The translations under genes were made by a program, and so were the position numbers. The notes beneath the pieces were generated by a model that saw only the letters and a program-made list of their open reading frames with translations, was not told the DNA's origin and searched no databases. From positions 2,728,001 to 2,792,000 of the forward strand of contig NZ_CP129238.1 in the NCBI RefSeq assembly GCF_030413595.1: DNA of 64,000 nucleotides. Direction: 5' to 3'. Source of the DNA: Planococcus liqunii. GTDB taxonomy: Bacteria > Bacillota > Bacilli > Bacillales_A > Planococcaceae. Below, piece after piece: positions 45,367-54,344 of the stretch. Numbering within the stretch: the first letter of the stretch is position 1; each line of letters begins with the position of its first letter.

Positions 45367-47718
45367 ATGGTAACGTTATTAAAGCGTTCTACTAAATACT
45401 CTACAAGACATTTAAAAAAATACAATAAAATTGTCAATGAAATAAACAAGCTTGAAGAAAAATACCAAGCTATGAGCGATGAAGAACTCCAAAAAATGAC
45501 GCCTTTGTTTAAAGAGAAATTACAGAACAATACGAAAATAGAAAAAATTATACCTGATGCTTTTGCCGTTGTAAGAGAAGCATCTAAACGGATTTTAAAT
45601 ATGCGTCATTTTGATGTACAGTTAATCGGCGGATTAGTTTTAGCTGAAGGCAATATAGCAGAAATGCCTACTGGAGAAGGAAAAACACTTGTAGCTTCCC
45701 TTCCAGCATATCTACGCGCTTTAGAAGGTAAAGGTGTTCATATTATCACCGTTAACGATTACTTAGCTAATCGGGATTTTGAGCAAATTGGAAAAATCCA
45801 TCGTTTTTTAGGATTAACAGTTGGTTTAAACCTCCCTCTAATGGATAGTGAAGATAAGAAAGATGCTTATGCTGCAGATATCACTTATGGAGTTGGTACT
45901 GAATTTGGATTTGATTACTTGAGGGACAATATGGTTGACACCAAAGATAATCAAGTTCAACGTCCTTACCACTATGCAATTATTGACGAAGTAGACAGTG
46001 TATTAATCGATGAAGCAAAAACTCCTTTGATTGTTGCCGGTAAAATGAAAGCTAGTACTGAACTTCATGAAGTAAGTGCGTTGCTTGCCTCCCGGTTTGT
46101 CGCAGACATTGACTACGATTTCGACGAAGAAACGAAAGCTACGTCTTTAACCGAAACAGGTATTGAAAAAGTGGAGAAAGCATTTGGTGTTGATAATTTA
46201 TATGAATTGGAGCATCAAACCCTCTATCATTATGTCATCATGGCTGTACGTGCACGAGTTATGTTTAAAAAGGACGTTGATTATATTGTAAAAGACGGAA
46301 AAATTGTTTTAGTTGATATGTTTACTGGTCGGACAATGGACGGCAGAACTTTATCTGATGGACTCCACCAGGCAATTGAAGCTAAGGAAAAAGTTGAAGT
46401 AACGGAAGAAAATAAAGCTCAGGCACAAATTACAATTCAAAACTATTTTAGAATGTATCCGATTCTCTCTGGAATGACGGGAACTGCAAAAACACAAGAG
46501 AAAGAATTTATGGACGTATATAGAATGGGTGTCCTTCAAGTACCAACCAACAACCCTCGTCTTCGAATCGATTTGCCAGATCGAGTTTTTCAGACATCGG
46601 AACAGAAATATAAAGAAGTAACTAGGCAAGTATTGGAACATCACAAAAAAGGACAACCCGTTTTAATCGGGACAACTTCTATCCTTCAATCTGAAGAAGT
46701 TGCTAAATACTTAAAAGGTGAAAACCTTAATTTTCAGCTTTTAAACGCTAAAAGCGTGGAACAAGAAGTTGAACTCATCTCACAGGCTGGTCAATTAAAT
46801 CAAATCACTGTTGCCACAAATATGGCAGGCCGAGGCACAGATATTGTGCTTGGTGATGGAGTGTCCTCGATCGGAGGCCTTCATGTAATCGGAACAGAAA
46901 AACATGAAAGCCGTAGAATTGACAATCAATTGCGTGGACGTTCAGGTCGTCAAGGTGACCCTGGTTCTACACAGTTCGTCATTTCCTTGGAAGATGATAT
47001 GTTCAAACGCTTTGCGAAAGAAGAGATTGAAAAATTCGCTAAAAAAATTACAACAACTTCCGAAGGCGAAGTGTTGAATAAAGAAGTTCAGGAACTAACT
47101 GAACGGACACAGCGCATAGTAGAAGGATCTCACTTTTCAATGCGTGAATATAATTTAAAACTCGACGACGTTATAAATGATCAGCGCCAAATTATTTATG
47201 ATTTACGCTCACGTATATTAGACGGTGCAGATAATACTAAAATTTTAAAGGATATGGTAATGGATGGGACAGCATATCTTCTTTCACAATTAATGATTGA
47301 AGGTCATAATGCAAAGGAACTGCAGTACTCGATGCAGCAATTATTAGGACAAAAACAGGACCTTGTCGGCCTAGATATTCAAGCTGGTAAAATAGAGGCT
47401 CTAGCAAAATCCCTAACTAAAGACTCTTTGAATTTAATTACTGCACATGAAGATAATCTACGCTTTCAAAAAACGCTGCCTTATGTAATGAAAGTATATA
47501 TTGATCAAATTTGGGTGAAGCATTTAGAGTCAATGTCTTATTTAAAAGAAGGTATCGGTTTACGATCGTATCAACAAGAAGATCCGTTAAGAATATATCA
47601 GCGAGAAGGACTCGAGCTTTTTGAAATGAACTTCCAAAGCTTAAGGTTTTCAGTCGCATCTGAAATACTCAGCTTTTTACGTAATCTTGATAAGGAAGAA
47701 AAGGAGAAGACAGTATGA
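45367..47718 (+). CDS. secA2: accessory secretion ATPase SecA2 (S-layer type)
   Basis: A 783-residue second SecA. It has Walker A MPTGEGKTL near 99, [27 protein letters not shown] and [14 protein letters not shown]. It lacks the C-terminal linker and zinc motif of the SecA at 31454-33976. The next gene is slaP, the pairing known from Bacillus anthracis, where SecA2 and SlaP are needed for S-layer protein export. Base use is visibly more AT-rich than in neighbouring blocks, perhaps from transfer. AAAGGAGA precedes the ATG. No S-layer protein gene lies in the window. Confidence 0.92.
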   Translation: MVTLLKRSTKYSTRHLKKYNKIVNEINKLEEKYQAMSDEELQKMTPLFKEKLQNNTKIEKIIPDAFAVVREASKRILNMRHFDVQLIGGLVLAEGNIAEMPTGEGKTLVASLPAYLRALEGKGVHIITVNDYLANRDFEQIGKIHRFLGLTVGLNLPLMDSEDKKDAYAADITYGVGTEFGFDYLRDNMVDTKDNQVQRPYHYAIIDEVDSVLIDEAKTPLIVAGKMKASTELHEVSALLASRFVADIDYDFDEETKATSLTETGIEKVEKAFGVDNLYELEHQTLYHYVIMAVRARVMFKKDVDYIVKDGKIVLVDMFTGRTMDGRTLSDGLHQAIEAKEKVEVTEENKAQAQITIQNYFRMYPILSGMTGTAKTQEKEFMDVYRMGVLQVPTNNPRLRIDLPDRVFQTSEQKYKEVTRQVLEHHKKGQPVLIGTTSILQSEEVAKYLKGENLNFQLLNAKSVEQEVELISQAGQLNQITVATNMAGRGTDIVLGDGVSSIGGLHVIGTEKHESRRIDNQLRGRSGRQGDPGSTQFVISLEDDMFKRFAKEEIEKFAKKITTTSEGEVLNKEVQELTERTQRIVEGSHFSMREYNLKLDDVINDQRQIIYDLRSRILDGADNTKILKDMVMDGTAYLLSQLMIEGHNAKELQYSMQQLLGQKQDLVGLDIQAGKIEALAKSLTKDSLNLITAHEDNLRFQKTLPYVMKVYIDQIWVKHLESMSYLKEGIGLRSYQQEDPLRIYQREGLELFEMNFQSLRFSVASEILSFLRNLDKEEKEKTV

Positions 47719-48614
47719 ATATTTTTTCATTCTTTAAAAAAACAACAAAAACCGGACACGATTCTACTGTAGATTCTTTTGAATTAATGCAAGAAGGCTT
47801 GTTAAATAGTAAAGAAGCAGATAATGAAGTAACAACTACATTATCGATTTCACCCGAATGGAATATTAGTAGAGAACAAGAATATGTCTTGAAGTTTTTA
47901 TCAAATGACCTGCCACCTTTAAAAGCAGATCAATTATCATTATCTGGTATTGATATTGATGAAGAACAAAATTCTGGAGCTTGGAATGTTCAAGCATTTC
48001 TGCGTTCTTCTTTAGATCGACCTGTTTTACTTGGAAAAGTAGAACTCATGGTATTAGACGCGGATGAAACTATTCTAGCTGCACAAGAATTTGATTTATC
48101 AGAAATGGGCACTTTACCCGCTGCATCAAACAGACCTTGGATCTTTAAATTTGAAAAGAAAAACATTGTTAACTCCCTTGTGCCGACAAGTGATTGGACT
48201 TTATCATTCAATGTCCGTTCTTTGGTTCCTCATTCTCTCGATTTAGACCCTTCTTGGAGTGAAGCGTTGCCCGAAGATCAGATAAAAGCTTTACAGGAAC
48301 TCATCACAGAGTTACCCGATTTAAAACCTAGAGTATTTAATATCACCGGTTTTCAAGCAGATATTACAGAAGATGGAAGTCTAGCTGCTTCGGTATTTTT
48401 GCGCAACGCTAATACGCGGCAAATTCAATTAGATAAAATTCCTCTTGAAATCTTGGATGCAAGCGGCAATCAAGTGGCAAAAGGATCTTTCAAACTTGAC
48501 AGTCTACTTGTTAAAGCAAATTCTTCCAAACCTTGGACCTTTATTTTTCCTAAACAGATGATTAATATTAATAATCCAGATTTATCTAAATGGACTGCAC
48601 GTATTCCAAAATGA
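47715..48614 (+). CDS. slaP: accessory Sec S-layer assembly protein SlaP
   Basis: A 299-residue protein without signal peptide, the cytoplasmic partner of SecA2. It holds two copies of one beta-rich domain: about 70-165 (LSLSGIDIDEEQ ... FLRSSLDRPVLLGKVELMVLD ... NRPWIFKFEKKNI) and about 205-297 (FNITGFQADITEDG ... FLRNANTRQIQLDKIPLEILD ... SKPWTFIFPKQMI). This duplicated layout is what I know from SlaP-type proteins. It overlaps the secA2 stop by 4 bp (ATGA), so the two are made together. Confidence 0.88.
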   Translation: MNIFSFFKKTTKTGHDSTVDSFELMQEGLLNSKEADNEVTTTLSISPEWNISREQEYVLKFLSNDLPPLKADQLSLSGIDIDEEQNSGAWNVQAFLRSSLDRPVLLGKVELMVLDADETILAAQEFDLSEMGTLPAASNRPWIFKFEKKNIVNSLVPTSDWTLSFNVRSLVPHSLDLDPSWSEALPEDQIKALQELITELPDLKPRVFNITGFQADITEDGSLAASVFLRNANTRQIQLDKIPLEILDASGNQVAKGSFKLDSLLVKANSSKPWTFIFPKQMININNPDLSKWTARIPK

Positions 48615-48617
48615 CTT

Positions 48618-48650
48618 AAAGCTACCAGCCTAAAAGGGTTTGGTAGCTTT
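48618..48650 (+). terminator. terminator after secA2-slaP
   Basis: A 10-bp stem AAAGCTACCA / TGGTAGCTTT with a 13-nt loop and a following T-rich stretch. Confidence 0.8.
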
Positions 48651-48827
48651 TTAATTTCCTAAAATTTTTTTTAGATTAGATAGCCACTATTTCCTTGCTA
48701 GCAGATTTATCTATGACTTATAGTTCTTTTAAATAAAACTTATTTAGTACTTTCCCAGACAGAATATGTTATAATATAACTATAGTTTGAATATTACAAC
48801 AATTATTATTTAGGGGTGTAAACCAAA

Positions 48828-49109
48828 ATGAATGGCAATCTGGAATTTTATGCAAAGTTGATTGAATGGACGCCATGGGATGAAGCTGCTGTTTTAAAAA
48901 TGCAGTATGAAAAACGCGCGACTTTGGCTAAATCTATCACTTGTGTAGGGTTACTTGTCGATTTGTCCATGGACCAGCATTTTGAAGTGAGAAAAGGCGT
49001 AGCGGAGAATCCCCATACCCCGCTGACTACTTTAAAGCGATTAGCAGAACAGGATTTTTGCAGCAGCGTGCAGGATGCTGCGAAAGACACTCTAGCCGCA
49101 CTTATATAA
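48828..49109 (+). CDS. small protein with leucine-rich-repeat-variant-like motif
   Basis: A 93-residue protein of no family I can name firmly. FEVRKGVAENPHTPLTTLKRLAEQ (residues about 51-74, here split as FEVRKGVAENP and HTPLTTLKRLAEQ) fits the short alpha-helical leucine-rich repeat variant (LRV), and ITCVGLLVDLSMDQ before it may be a degenerate copy. Such repeats usually bind proteins. AGGGGTG lies upstream of the ATG, and a good terminator follows. Function unknown. Confidence 0.65.
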   Translation: MNGNLEFYAKLIEWTPWDEAAVLKMQYEKRATLAKSITCVGLLVDLSMDQHFEVRKGVAENPHTPLTTLKRLAEQDFCSSVQDAAKDTLAALI

Positions 49110-49119
49110 TTTACTTCCG

Positions 49120-49148
49120 AAACCTTCTGGCACTATGCCGGAAGGTTT
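49120..49148 (+). terminator. terminator after the LRV-like gene
   Basis: A 12-bp stem AAACCTTCTGGC / GCCGGAAGGTTT with one wobble pair and a 5-nt loop. Confidence 0.82.
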
Positions 49149-49164
49149 TCCGGCCTTTCCAGAT

Positions 49165-49189
49165 GTTTAACTTTCTTCCTAACGGCTAT
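49165..49189 (+). promoter_or_regulatory. sigma-B-like promoter of csbD
   Basis: GTTTAA (49165-49170), 13-bp spacer, GGCTAT (49184-49189), against the consensus GTTTAA-N12-15-GGGTAT: one mismatch. It lies 35 bp before the csbD ATG, and csbD genes are sigma-B targets in Bacillus. Confidence 0.75.
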
Positions 49190-49224
49190 ACAGATAGTAA
49201 GACATTAAAACAGGAGGTTTTTTG

Positions 49225-49404
49225 ATGAGCAACAGCGAAGGCATGTCTGATAAATTAAAAGGTGCAGTAAACAAAGGCAAAGGCGAAATGAAAGACCAAA
49301 TCGGCAATGCTACTGGAGACCATAAAAAACAGGCAGAAGGCAAAATGGATAAAGCAAAAGGCGATCTTCAAGACAAGGTCGGCGACTTTAAAAAAGACAA
49401 TAAA
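49225..49404 (+). CDS. csbD: CsbD-family general stress protein
   Basis: A 59-residue hydrophilic protein, nearly all Lys, Asp, Glu, Gly and Gln, with the CsbD pattern KLKGAVNKGKGEMKDQIGNA and KAKGDLQDKVGDFKK. The role is unknown; it accumulates in general stress. The ATG at 49225 follows CAGGAGG; a TTG one codon earlier is unneeded. The stop codon ends at 49407. A sigma-B-like promoter precedes it and a strong terminator follows. Confidence 0.9.
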
Positions 49405-49412
49405 TAATATTT

Positions 49413-49444
49413 AAAGATCCGGCTGCTCAAGCAGCCGGATCTTT
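49413..49444 (+). terminator. terminator after csbD
   Basis: A 14-bp stem AAAGATCCGGCTGC / GCAGCCGGATCTTT with a TCAA loop and a T run. Confidence 0.9.
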
Positions 49445-49527
49445 TTGTTTTAATTAAAGTTTTCTAAAATTCAGGATATCGGTTATAATATGTTCTTGCG
49501 CATATTGATTTAAAAAGGAGCATTACG

Positions 49528-50853
49528 ATGCAAAAGAGAACGCTTTCTTTGAGTGAATCCATCACGGTAGGGTTGATGCTTTTCGCCCTTTTCCTAGGAG
49601 CCGGCAATATCATTTTCCCTCCCTATCTTGGCCAACTGGCAGGCGACAATATTGTACCAGCTATTATTGGGTTTTTGTTGACGGGGGTCGGACTTCCGCT
49701 TTTGGGCATTTTGGCGATTGCAAAAGCCGGTGGAGATTTACAAACGATTGCAGGTCGGGTCCATCCCGTATTCGGCATTATTTTTACCTCTATCGTTTAT
49801 TTGGCAATTGGCCCGTTTTTTGGCATACCGCGTACAGCAACCGTGTCATTTGAAATCGGAATTGCGCCTTTCCTTTCGTCCAGTGCCAGCTCGTCATTTT
49901 GGTCGTTATTTATTTTTACTATTATATTTTTTACTGTTACCGTTTTATTTTCCATAAACCCATCCAAGCTCGTTGACCGCATCGGTAAAATATTGACGCC
50001 TCTATTAATTCTGGTAATTGGGTTATTGGCAGTGAAAAGCTTGCTCACTCCCATGGGCGAAATTAACAAACCCGTCGGAAATTATGAAACAGATGCTTTT
50101 TTTGAAAGTTTTCTGCAAGGTTACTTAACCATGGACGCAATTGCTGCACTTGTTTTCGGAATTGTCATTATCGAAGCCATTCGTTCAAAAGGAGTCGAAG
50201 ACAAAAACAGCATCCTTAAAACGACTGCTTTTGCCGGCTTTATTGCTGCTGTGGGATTAGGGCTCGTGTACTTGTCTTTGAGTTACATAGGTGTCACCAG
50301 CGTCGATGCAGTCGGCCTCCAAGAAAATGGCGGAACCATCATTGCCATGGCATCACGTGTTTTGTACGGTGAAATGGGCGGCCTTATTATGGCCGCTGCC
50401 ATTCTTTTTGCATGCCTAAGCACTTCCATCGGGTTGGTGGCCGCTACCGCTCAGTTTTCACATAAAATTTTCCCGAGGCTTTCTTATTTAACTTATGTGT
50501 TCATTTACGCCGGATTCAGCACGATTATAGCCAATGCCGGATTGACTCAGCTAATTGCCGTTTCCCTGCCGGTCCTATTGGCAATCTATCCAATCGCTAT
50601 CGTTCTTGTCGTCTTGTCGTTCTTTGACCGCATTTTTGACCGGAAGCCTTACGTTTATGTGCTTGCTCTTTCTTTAACGGCAATCATCAGTATATTTGAC
50701 GGCCTCCGTTCTGCCGGAATTTCCTTTAGCGGCATTGATCGTGCATTCCAATTCCTTCCTTTGCACGCACAAGGAATTGGCTGGGTCGTACCTGCCATTG
50801 CCGGAACGTTGATCGGCATCGCAATTGCACAATTAAACAAGCGCAACAATTAA
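49528..50853 (+). CDS. brnQ: branched-chain amino acid:cation symporter BrnQ
   Basis: A 441-residue transporter with twelve membrane helices importing Leu, Ile and Val with Na or H. Family marks: LFALFLGAGNIIFPPYLGQLAG near the start, FGIPRTATVSFEIG and GYLTMDAIAALVFG. It contrasts with the AzlCD exporter at 21029-22033. An AAAAAGGAGC site precedes the ATG. The 80-bp leader is too short for a T-box. Confidence 0.94.
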   Translation: MQKRTLSLSESITVGLMLFALFLGAGNIIFPPYLGQLAGDNIVPAIIGFLLTGVGLPLLGILAIAKAGGDLQTIAGRVHPVFGIIFTSIVYLAIGPFFGIPRTATVSFEIGIAPFLSSSASSSFWSLFIFTIIFFTVTVLFSINPSKLVDRIGKILTPLLILVIGLLAVKSLLTPMGEINKPVGNYETDAFFESFLQGYLTMDAIAALVFGIVIIEAIRSKGVEDKNSILKTTAFAGFIAAVGLGLVYLSLSYIGVTSVDAVGLQENGGTIIAMASRVLYGEMGGLIMAAAILFACLSTSIGLVAATAQFSHKIFPRLSYLTYVFIYAGFSTIIANAGLTQLIAVSLPVLLAIYPIAIVLVVLSFFDRIFDRKPYVYVLALSLTAIISIFDGLRSAGISFSGIDRAFQFLPLHAQGIGWVVPAIAGTLIGIAIAQLNKRNN

Positions 50854-50854
50854 A

Positions 50855-50881
50855 AAAGAGCCTCCACAATGGAGGCTCTTT
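50855..50881. terminator. bidirectional terminator after brnQ
   Basis: An 11-bp stem AAAGAGCCTCC / GGAGGCTCTTT with an ACAAT loop, flanked by A and T runs; shared with the convergent YflT-type gene. Confidence 0.9.
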
Positions 50882-50886
50882 TTGGT

Positions 50887-51825
50887 TTAAAATAACTTAG
50901 GCGTAGGTGGAGTGCCTGGTTTTTTATCTGCTTCATCATGAAGCGATCTTCCATCTCTCGGGTTTCGCGGTTCCTCAAAATTGTCATCGCGATCTGCTAG
51001 TAAATGCTCTTCTTCGGAGTCACGCCCAAATGGCGCCGGCCCCAAGTTGGGATCTACTCCTGGAGATTGATCATCCTGTCTTCTATGGACCCCATCGTCA
51101 GAATTGATGATGTCCTGGCCCGTATCAGCTCCGAGCCCCGGCTCGTGTTCCATCAGCTTTTCTTCTGGATTGCTTTCGTCAGCAGTTCTGCTGCCGGTCG
51201 TCGGGTGGATGCTGTCTCCTTTTAAACGGGAATCCTGGGCTTTACCGCCATTACTCGGAAAGCCATGTTGCTCTTCGCGAGAAGTTTCTGTTGTATAGAT
51301 TTCATCGGAACGGATGCCTGTCGTTCCATGATCGGTGCCAACTACGTCTTTATCGTGGATTTTTTCATCCCGGTGTCTCCGGTCATCCCGTTCGATATCG
51401 CGGCCAAAAGGCGCCATTGCCGTATTGCGTTTTGCTTCATCGCTGTCGACTGTTCGCGTATCATCGCCGAACGATGAATAATTGTCCTGCTCTCTCGATG
51501 AACCGCTTTCTGTATAAAGCAAGATTGCCCCATTCTCAAGGCTTTCCTGGTACAAGTCGATATCACGCTGCTCCAGATCCATTTGTTTCAGCTCTTCCCG
51601 AACAGAGTCTTTGCCCGTAAAGAAAGTCTTGAATTTGTTTCCAAGAGAACCGGTTTCATGAGTTTGCAGTTCATGGCGGTCATCAACTGCGCCCAGTACC
51701 GAATCGTCATCTACTAATACATGAATATCGCTTTCCCGGTAGCCTCGCATTTTCAACTCTTCCACTTTGCTCAGCATTTCTTCTTGACTGTATACCAATA
51801 TAAAATCTCGATTTCTTGAATTCAT
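50887..51825 (-). CDS. YflT-domain general stress protein with long disordered tail
   Basis: A 312-residue soluble protein. Residues 8-105 form a YflT (general stress protein 17M-like) domain: ILVYSQEEMLSKVEELKMRGY, ESDIHVLVDDD and GAILLYTES. The remaining 200 residues are strongly charged and low in hydrophobics (many Asp, Glu, Arg, Gly), with a repeated APFGRD motif at two places, and are probably disordered. Function unknown. A sigma-B-like promoter lies upstream; the ATG has CAGGAGGCTG before it. The domain is shared with the neighbour at 52073. Confidence 0.8.
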   Translation of the reverse strand: MNSRNRDFILVYSQEEMLSKVEELKMRGYRESDIHVLVDDDSVLGAVDDRHELQTHETGSLGNKFKTFFTGKDSVREELKQMDLEQRDIDLYQESLENGAILLYTESGSSREQDNYSSFGDDTRTVDSDEAKRNTAMAPFGRDIERDDRRHRDEKIHDKDVVGTDHGTTGIRSDEIYTTETSREEQHGFPSNGGKAQDSRLKGDSIHPTTGSRTADESNPEEKLMEHEPGLGADTGQDIINSDDGVHRRQDDQSPGVDPNLGPAPFGRDSEEEHLLADRDDNFEEPRNPRDGRSLHDEADKKPGTPPTPKLF

Positions 51826-51860
51826 CTTTTCAGCCTCCTGTAAATCGATTTAATATATGT

Positions 51861-51887
51861 CTACCCTTAGCCTCGGAAAGCTAAAAC
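51861..51887 (-). promoter_or_regulatory. sigma-B-like promoter of the long YflT gene
   Basis: Minus strand GTTTTA (51887-51882), 15-bp spacer, GGGTAG (51866-51861); one mismatch in each element from GTTTAA and GGGTAT. Confidence 0.65.
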
Positions 51888-51990
51888 CTCTCCTTTCAGA
51901 TCCAAAGAAGTTCCTTTCAACTATGTATTACTAGTCAATAGGATTCTACTCAAGATTTCAGTCGTTCGCTTGCAAGCTAAACGCACATTA

Positions 51991-52026
51991 AGAAACCTTT
52001 GCCTGGATAAATTGGCAAAGGTTTCT
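51991..52026 (-). terminator. terminator after the short YflT gene
   Basis: A 13-bp stem AGAAACCTTTGCC / GGCAAAGGTTTCT with a 10-nt loop, about 45 bp beyond the gene end. Confidence 0.75.
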
Positions 52027-52072
52027 TGTTTTTTTATTAAAAATACATTACTGTTTCTTTAAAGCATTTTAT

Positions 52073-52618
52073 TTATTTCTTTTTGTCATGCTCAGGCTGT
52101 GTGGTAAAGGAAATGTGGTTTTCCTCTTTCATTAACAGCGGATCATGCTGAAATGATTCTCCTCGATCAAATCGGTCTTGGGGATCATCAAATGTATTAT
52201 CTACCGAATTTACATATTCGTTTGTCGAAGCCTGAACCGGGTTGCCATCCCGGTCCCGGAAATGGCTTTCCTCGATTACTTCATCAATGCCCTTACGGCC
52301 ACCATGGACATAGAGAAGAATGCCGCCTTTATCGATTTCATCGGAATACCGCTTCGTTTCTTCATCTGAAAGATCCAACGACTTCACTCCGCCTCCATTA
52401 TCGTGGCTGGAGAAAATGCCTTTAAATTTTTCTTTGAACGAACCTGCGTCTTCGGTTTCCACATCCGTTTGATGTTCAGTGCGATCAAACTGGTCCATAT
52501 CTTTTGCCATGACATGGATTTCACTTTCATCATAGCCTTGCTGTTTTAAATCGTTGATTTTATTTAATAAATCATTTTCAGCATAAACGACTGCAAGCAC
52601 TTTTTTTTCATAGCCCAT
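52073..52618 (-). CDS. YflT-domain general stress protein
   Basis: A 181-residue paralogue of the protein at 50887-51825. The YflT domain at 5-110 shows VLAVVYAENDLLNKINDLKQQGY (in two parts VLAVVYAENDLL and INDLKQQGY), ESEIHVMAKD and GGILLYVHGG. The shorter charged tail ends in KKK. Function unknown; members respond to general stress. GGAGGTTAGCTC precedes the ATG and a sigma-B-like promoter lies further up. Likely a local duplication with its neighbour. Confidence 0.8.
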   Translation of the reverse strand: MGYEKKVLAVVYAENDLLNKINDLKQQGYDESEIHVMAKDMDQFDRTEHQTDVETEDAGSFKEKFKGIFSSHDNGGGVKSLDLSDEETKRYSDEIDKGGILLYVHGGRKGIDEVIEESHFRDRDGNPVQASTNEYVNSVDNTFDDPQDRFDRGESFQHDPLLMKEENHISFTTQPEHDKKK

Positions 52619-52652
52619 GAGCTAACCTCCAAGATAAAGTATTTTTCTATCT

Positions 52653-52679
52653 TTACCCTTAACCCTAGAAGCTTTAAAC
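52653..52679 (-). promoter_or_regulatory. sigma-B-like promoter of the short YflT gene
   Basis: Minus strand GTTTAA (52679-52674), 15-bp spacer, GGGTAA (52658-52653): perfect -35, one mismatch in the -10. Confidence 0.72.
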
Positions 52680-53041
52680 TTAGATTAGCAAGCAGTGGGT
52701 ATTAATGATAAATCAGCTCTTTGTAGTTGTATGCCTCTAGAAAAGGGGGCAAGAAATTTTTTAGTAATTGCTTTTACATTATAATTATTCCCCTTGTAGG
52801 TATAATTTACCTTATATTTTTATTTGTAAAATAGGACTTAAAAAGGCAGTATATTTCGAATATTGGTGCTATCATGAGGACTATAGATAAGTTACGTAAA
52901 ACACAAGTTGTGGAGGCGGATATTATAGTACTTAACAATCTTTCAACTTTTAATTTTTCAGAAGCCGCTGCGATGTTGGAAAAGAACTCTCCTACATGGA
53001 TGACCGATATAATGCCCATTCAAATGGAAAGGAGAGAATCA
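52680..53041 (+). other. AT-rich leader of the HTH/TPR regulator gene
   Basis: About 360 bp without a credible gene. Two TATAAT hexamers occur (52780-52785 and 52801-52806), neither with a good -35 at 16-18 bp. The regulator frame stays open upstream to an ATG at 52874, but that extension resembles nothing known and lacks a ribosome binding site. No PlcR-type TATGNAN4TNCATA box is seen. Confidence 0.5.
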
Positions 53042-54331
53042 ATGAATACTGGTTTACGCCTCAAATACCATAGGCTGAAAAAAAGAATCAGCCTAGAAGA
53101 AACCGCTTCAGGGATTCTCTCATCGAGAGAATTGAAAAAAATAGAATCGGGCCTTAAAGAACCGTCTTTGCGCGATTTAGAAGCGTTGTGCAAAAAGCTT
53201 GGAATTTCTTTGGCTCCAAAAGAAAATCCGATTGGCCATGTTTTGGTCAAGAACTTTAAAACTTCATTGCTCCATCCACAAAACAAAGGAAAGATCATGG
53301 AACAGTACGCCGATATCCACGATCATCCTTTGTTGTTTGTAAATGAGGATATCGAGCTGGAATACAACATCCAGCAAATCCGCTATTTCATAATTACAGG
53401 AGATTTGGACAGCGCGGAAGAAAAGTTGAAGGAAATGGATCGCTTTAAGGAATTTATGAACCAGGAGCAGTTTTATCTGTTTCATAAGTATAAAGGGAAT
53501 TATCATTACATCTTAAATGATTTTGAAACAGCACTTAAAACATATCAAATGGCCGAAAAAATAGCTCCTAATGGTTCTAGTTCTTCAGAAAAAGGAGACC
53601 TATTCTACTCTATCGGAATAACAGCCACACAATGTTGGGAAACAGAACTAGCTTTTCAATATACAGAAATGGCTCTGAAAATTTATCAACAAGAATTCAT
53701 CCCTAAAAGAATCGTTGAATGCCATATCAATATGGGAATTACTCATAATAGATTAGGCAATTATAAGATATCTATAGAGCACTACCAAAATGCTTCGACA
53801 ATTGGAAGAAAACTTGAGGTTGAGATTTTAAAGTTTACTACGGAATATAACCTTGGCTATAACTATTTCCTTAATCAGCAATATGAATTAGCAAAAGAAC
53901 ATATGGAAACTGCTTTAACTTTCATTCCTCCTGAATATATCGCTGATAGTCTGTTAAGCTATTGCTTAATTATTATGTCAGATTTAGAACTAGATAACTT
54001 GGAGTCAGCAAAAAAATGTGGAGAAAAAGGGCTTACACTCATTAAATCTAAAAATTTAAGTTTAGATTCTCCCACTAACCAGGCTTTTAAAGAATCTTAT
54101 ATACAGTTTATGTGTTTAATTCACTTAATAAATAATAACTTTAAAGAGTTTAAACACTTAACACTGAATTATTTAATCCCAAGTTTGGAGAATCACAAAA
54201 ATTTTTATGAACTGGGATATTTTTATAGTCAGCTGGGTAATGTATACTACAAACAAGCCCTTTATGAAAAATCTGCAGAATATTACAGAAACTCTCAAAG
54301 AGCTTACAAAAATTTAATTAGAAAAAGCTGA
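53042..54331 (+). CDS. RNPP-type regulator: XRE helix-turn-helix plus TPR repeats
   Basis: A 429-residue cytoplasmic protein. An XRE helix-turn-helix fills residues 1-60 (LRLKYHRLKKRISLEETASG, SSRELKKIESG, LEALCKKLGISL). About 110-425 are TPR-like helix pairs, for example YKGNYHYILNDFETALKTYQ, LGNYKISIEHYQNA and LGNVYYKQALYEKSAEYYRN. This is the layout of the PlcR/NprR/Rgg/AimR class, whose TPR pocket binds an imported peptide. The start at 53042 follows GGAAAGGAGAGAATCA. Base use is AT-rich in the TPR part. The next gene, 13 bp away, encodes a secreted repeat peptide, the expected place of a pheromone precursor. Targets are unknown. Confidence 0.85.
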   Translation: MNTGLRLKYHRLKKRISLEETASGILSSRELKKIESGLKEPSLRDLEALCKKLGISLAPKENPIGHVLVKNFKTSLLHPQNKGKIMEQYADIHDHPLLFVNEDIELEYNIQQIRYFIITGDLDSAEEKLKEMDRFKEFMNQEQFYLFHKYKGNYHYILNDFETALKTYQMAEKIAPNGSSSSEKGDLFYSIGITATQCWETELAFQYTEMALKIYQQEFIPKRIVECHINMGITHNRLGNYKISIEHYQNASTIGRKLEVEILKFTTEYNLGYNYFLNQQYELAKEHMETALTFIPPEYIADSLLSYCLIIMSDLELDNLESAKKCGEKGLTLIKSKNLSLDSPTNQAFKESYIQFMCLIHLINNNFKEFKHLTLNYLIPSLENHKNFYELGYFYSQLGNVYYKQALYEKSAEYYRNSQRAYKNLIRKS

Positions 54332-54344
54332 GGAGTGAAGGTAG

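Noticed and set aside
45367..47718. secA2 as a simple duplication of secA.
   Set aside because: It lacks the zinc tail, is much more AT-rich and is coupled to slaP, so it is a distinct SecA2.
52874..53041. An N-terminal extension of the TPR regulator from an ATG at 52874.
   Set aside because: The extension resembles no helix-turn-helix start, and the good ribosome binding site lies before 53042.
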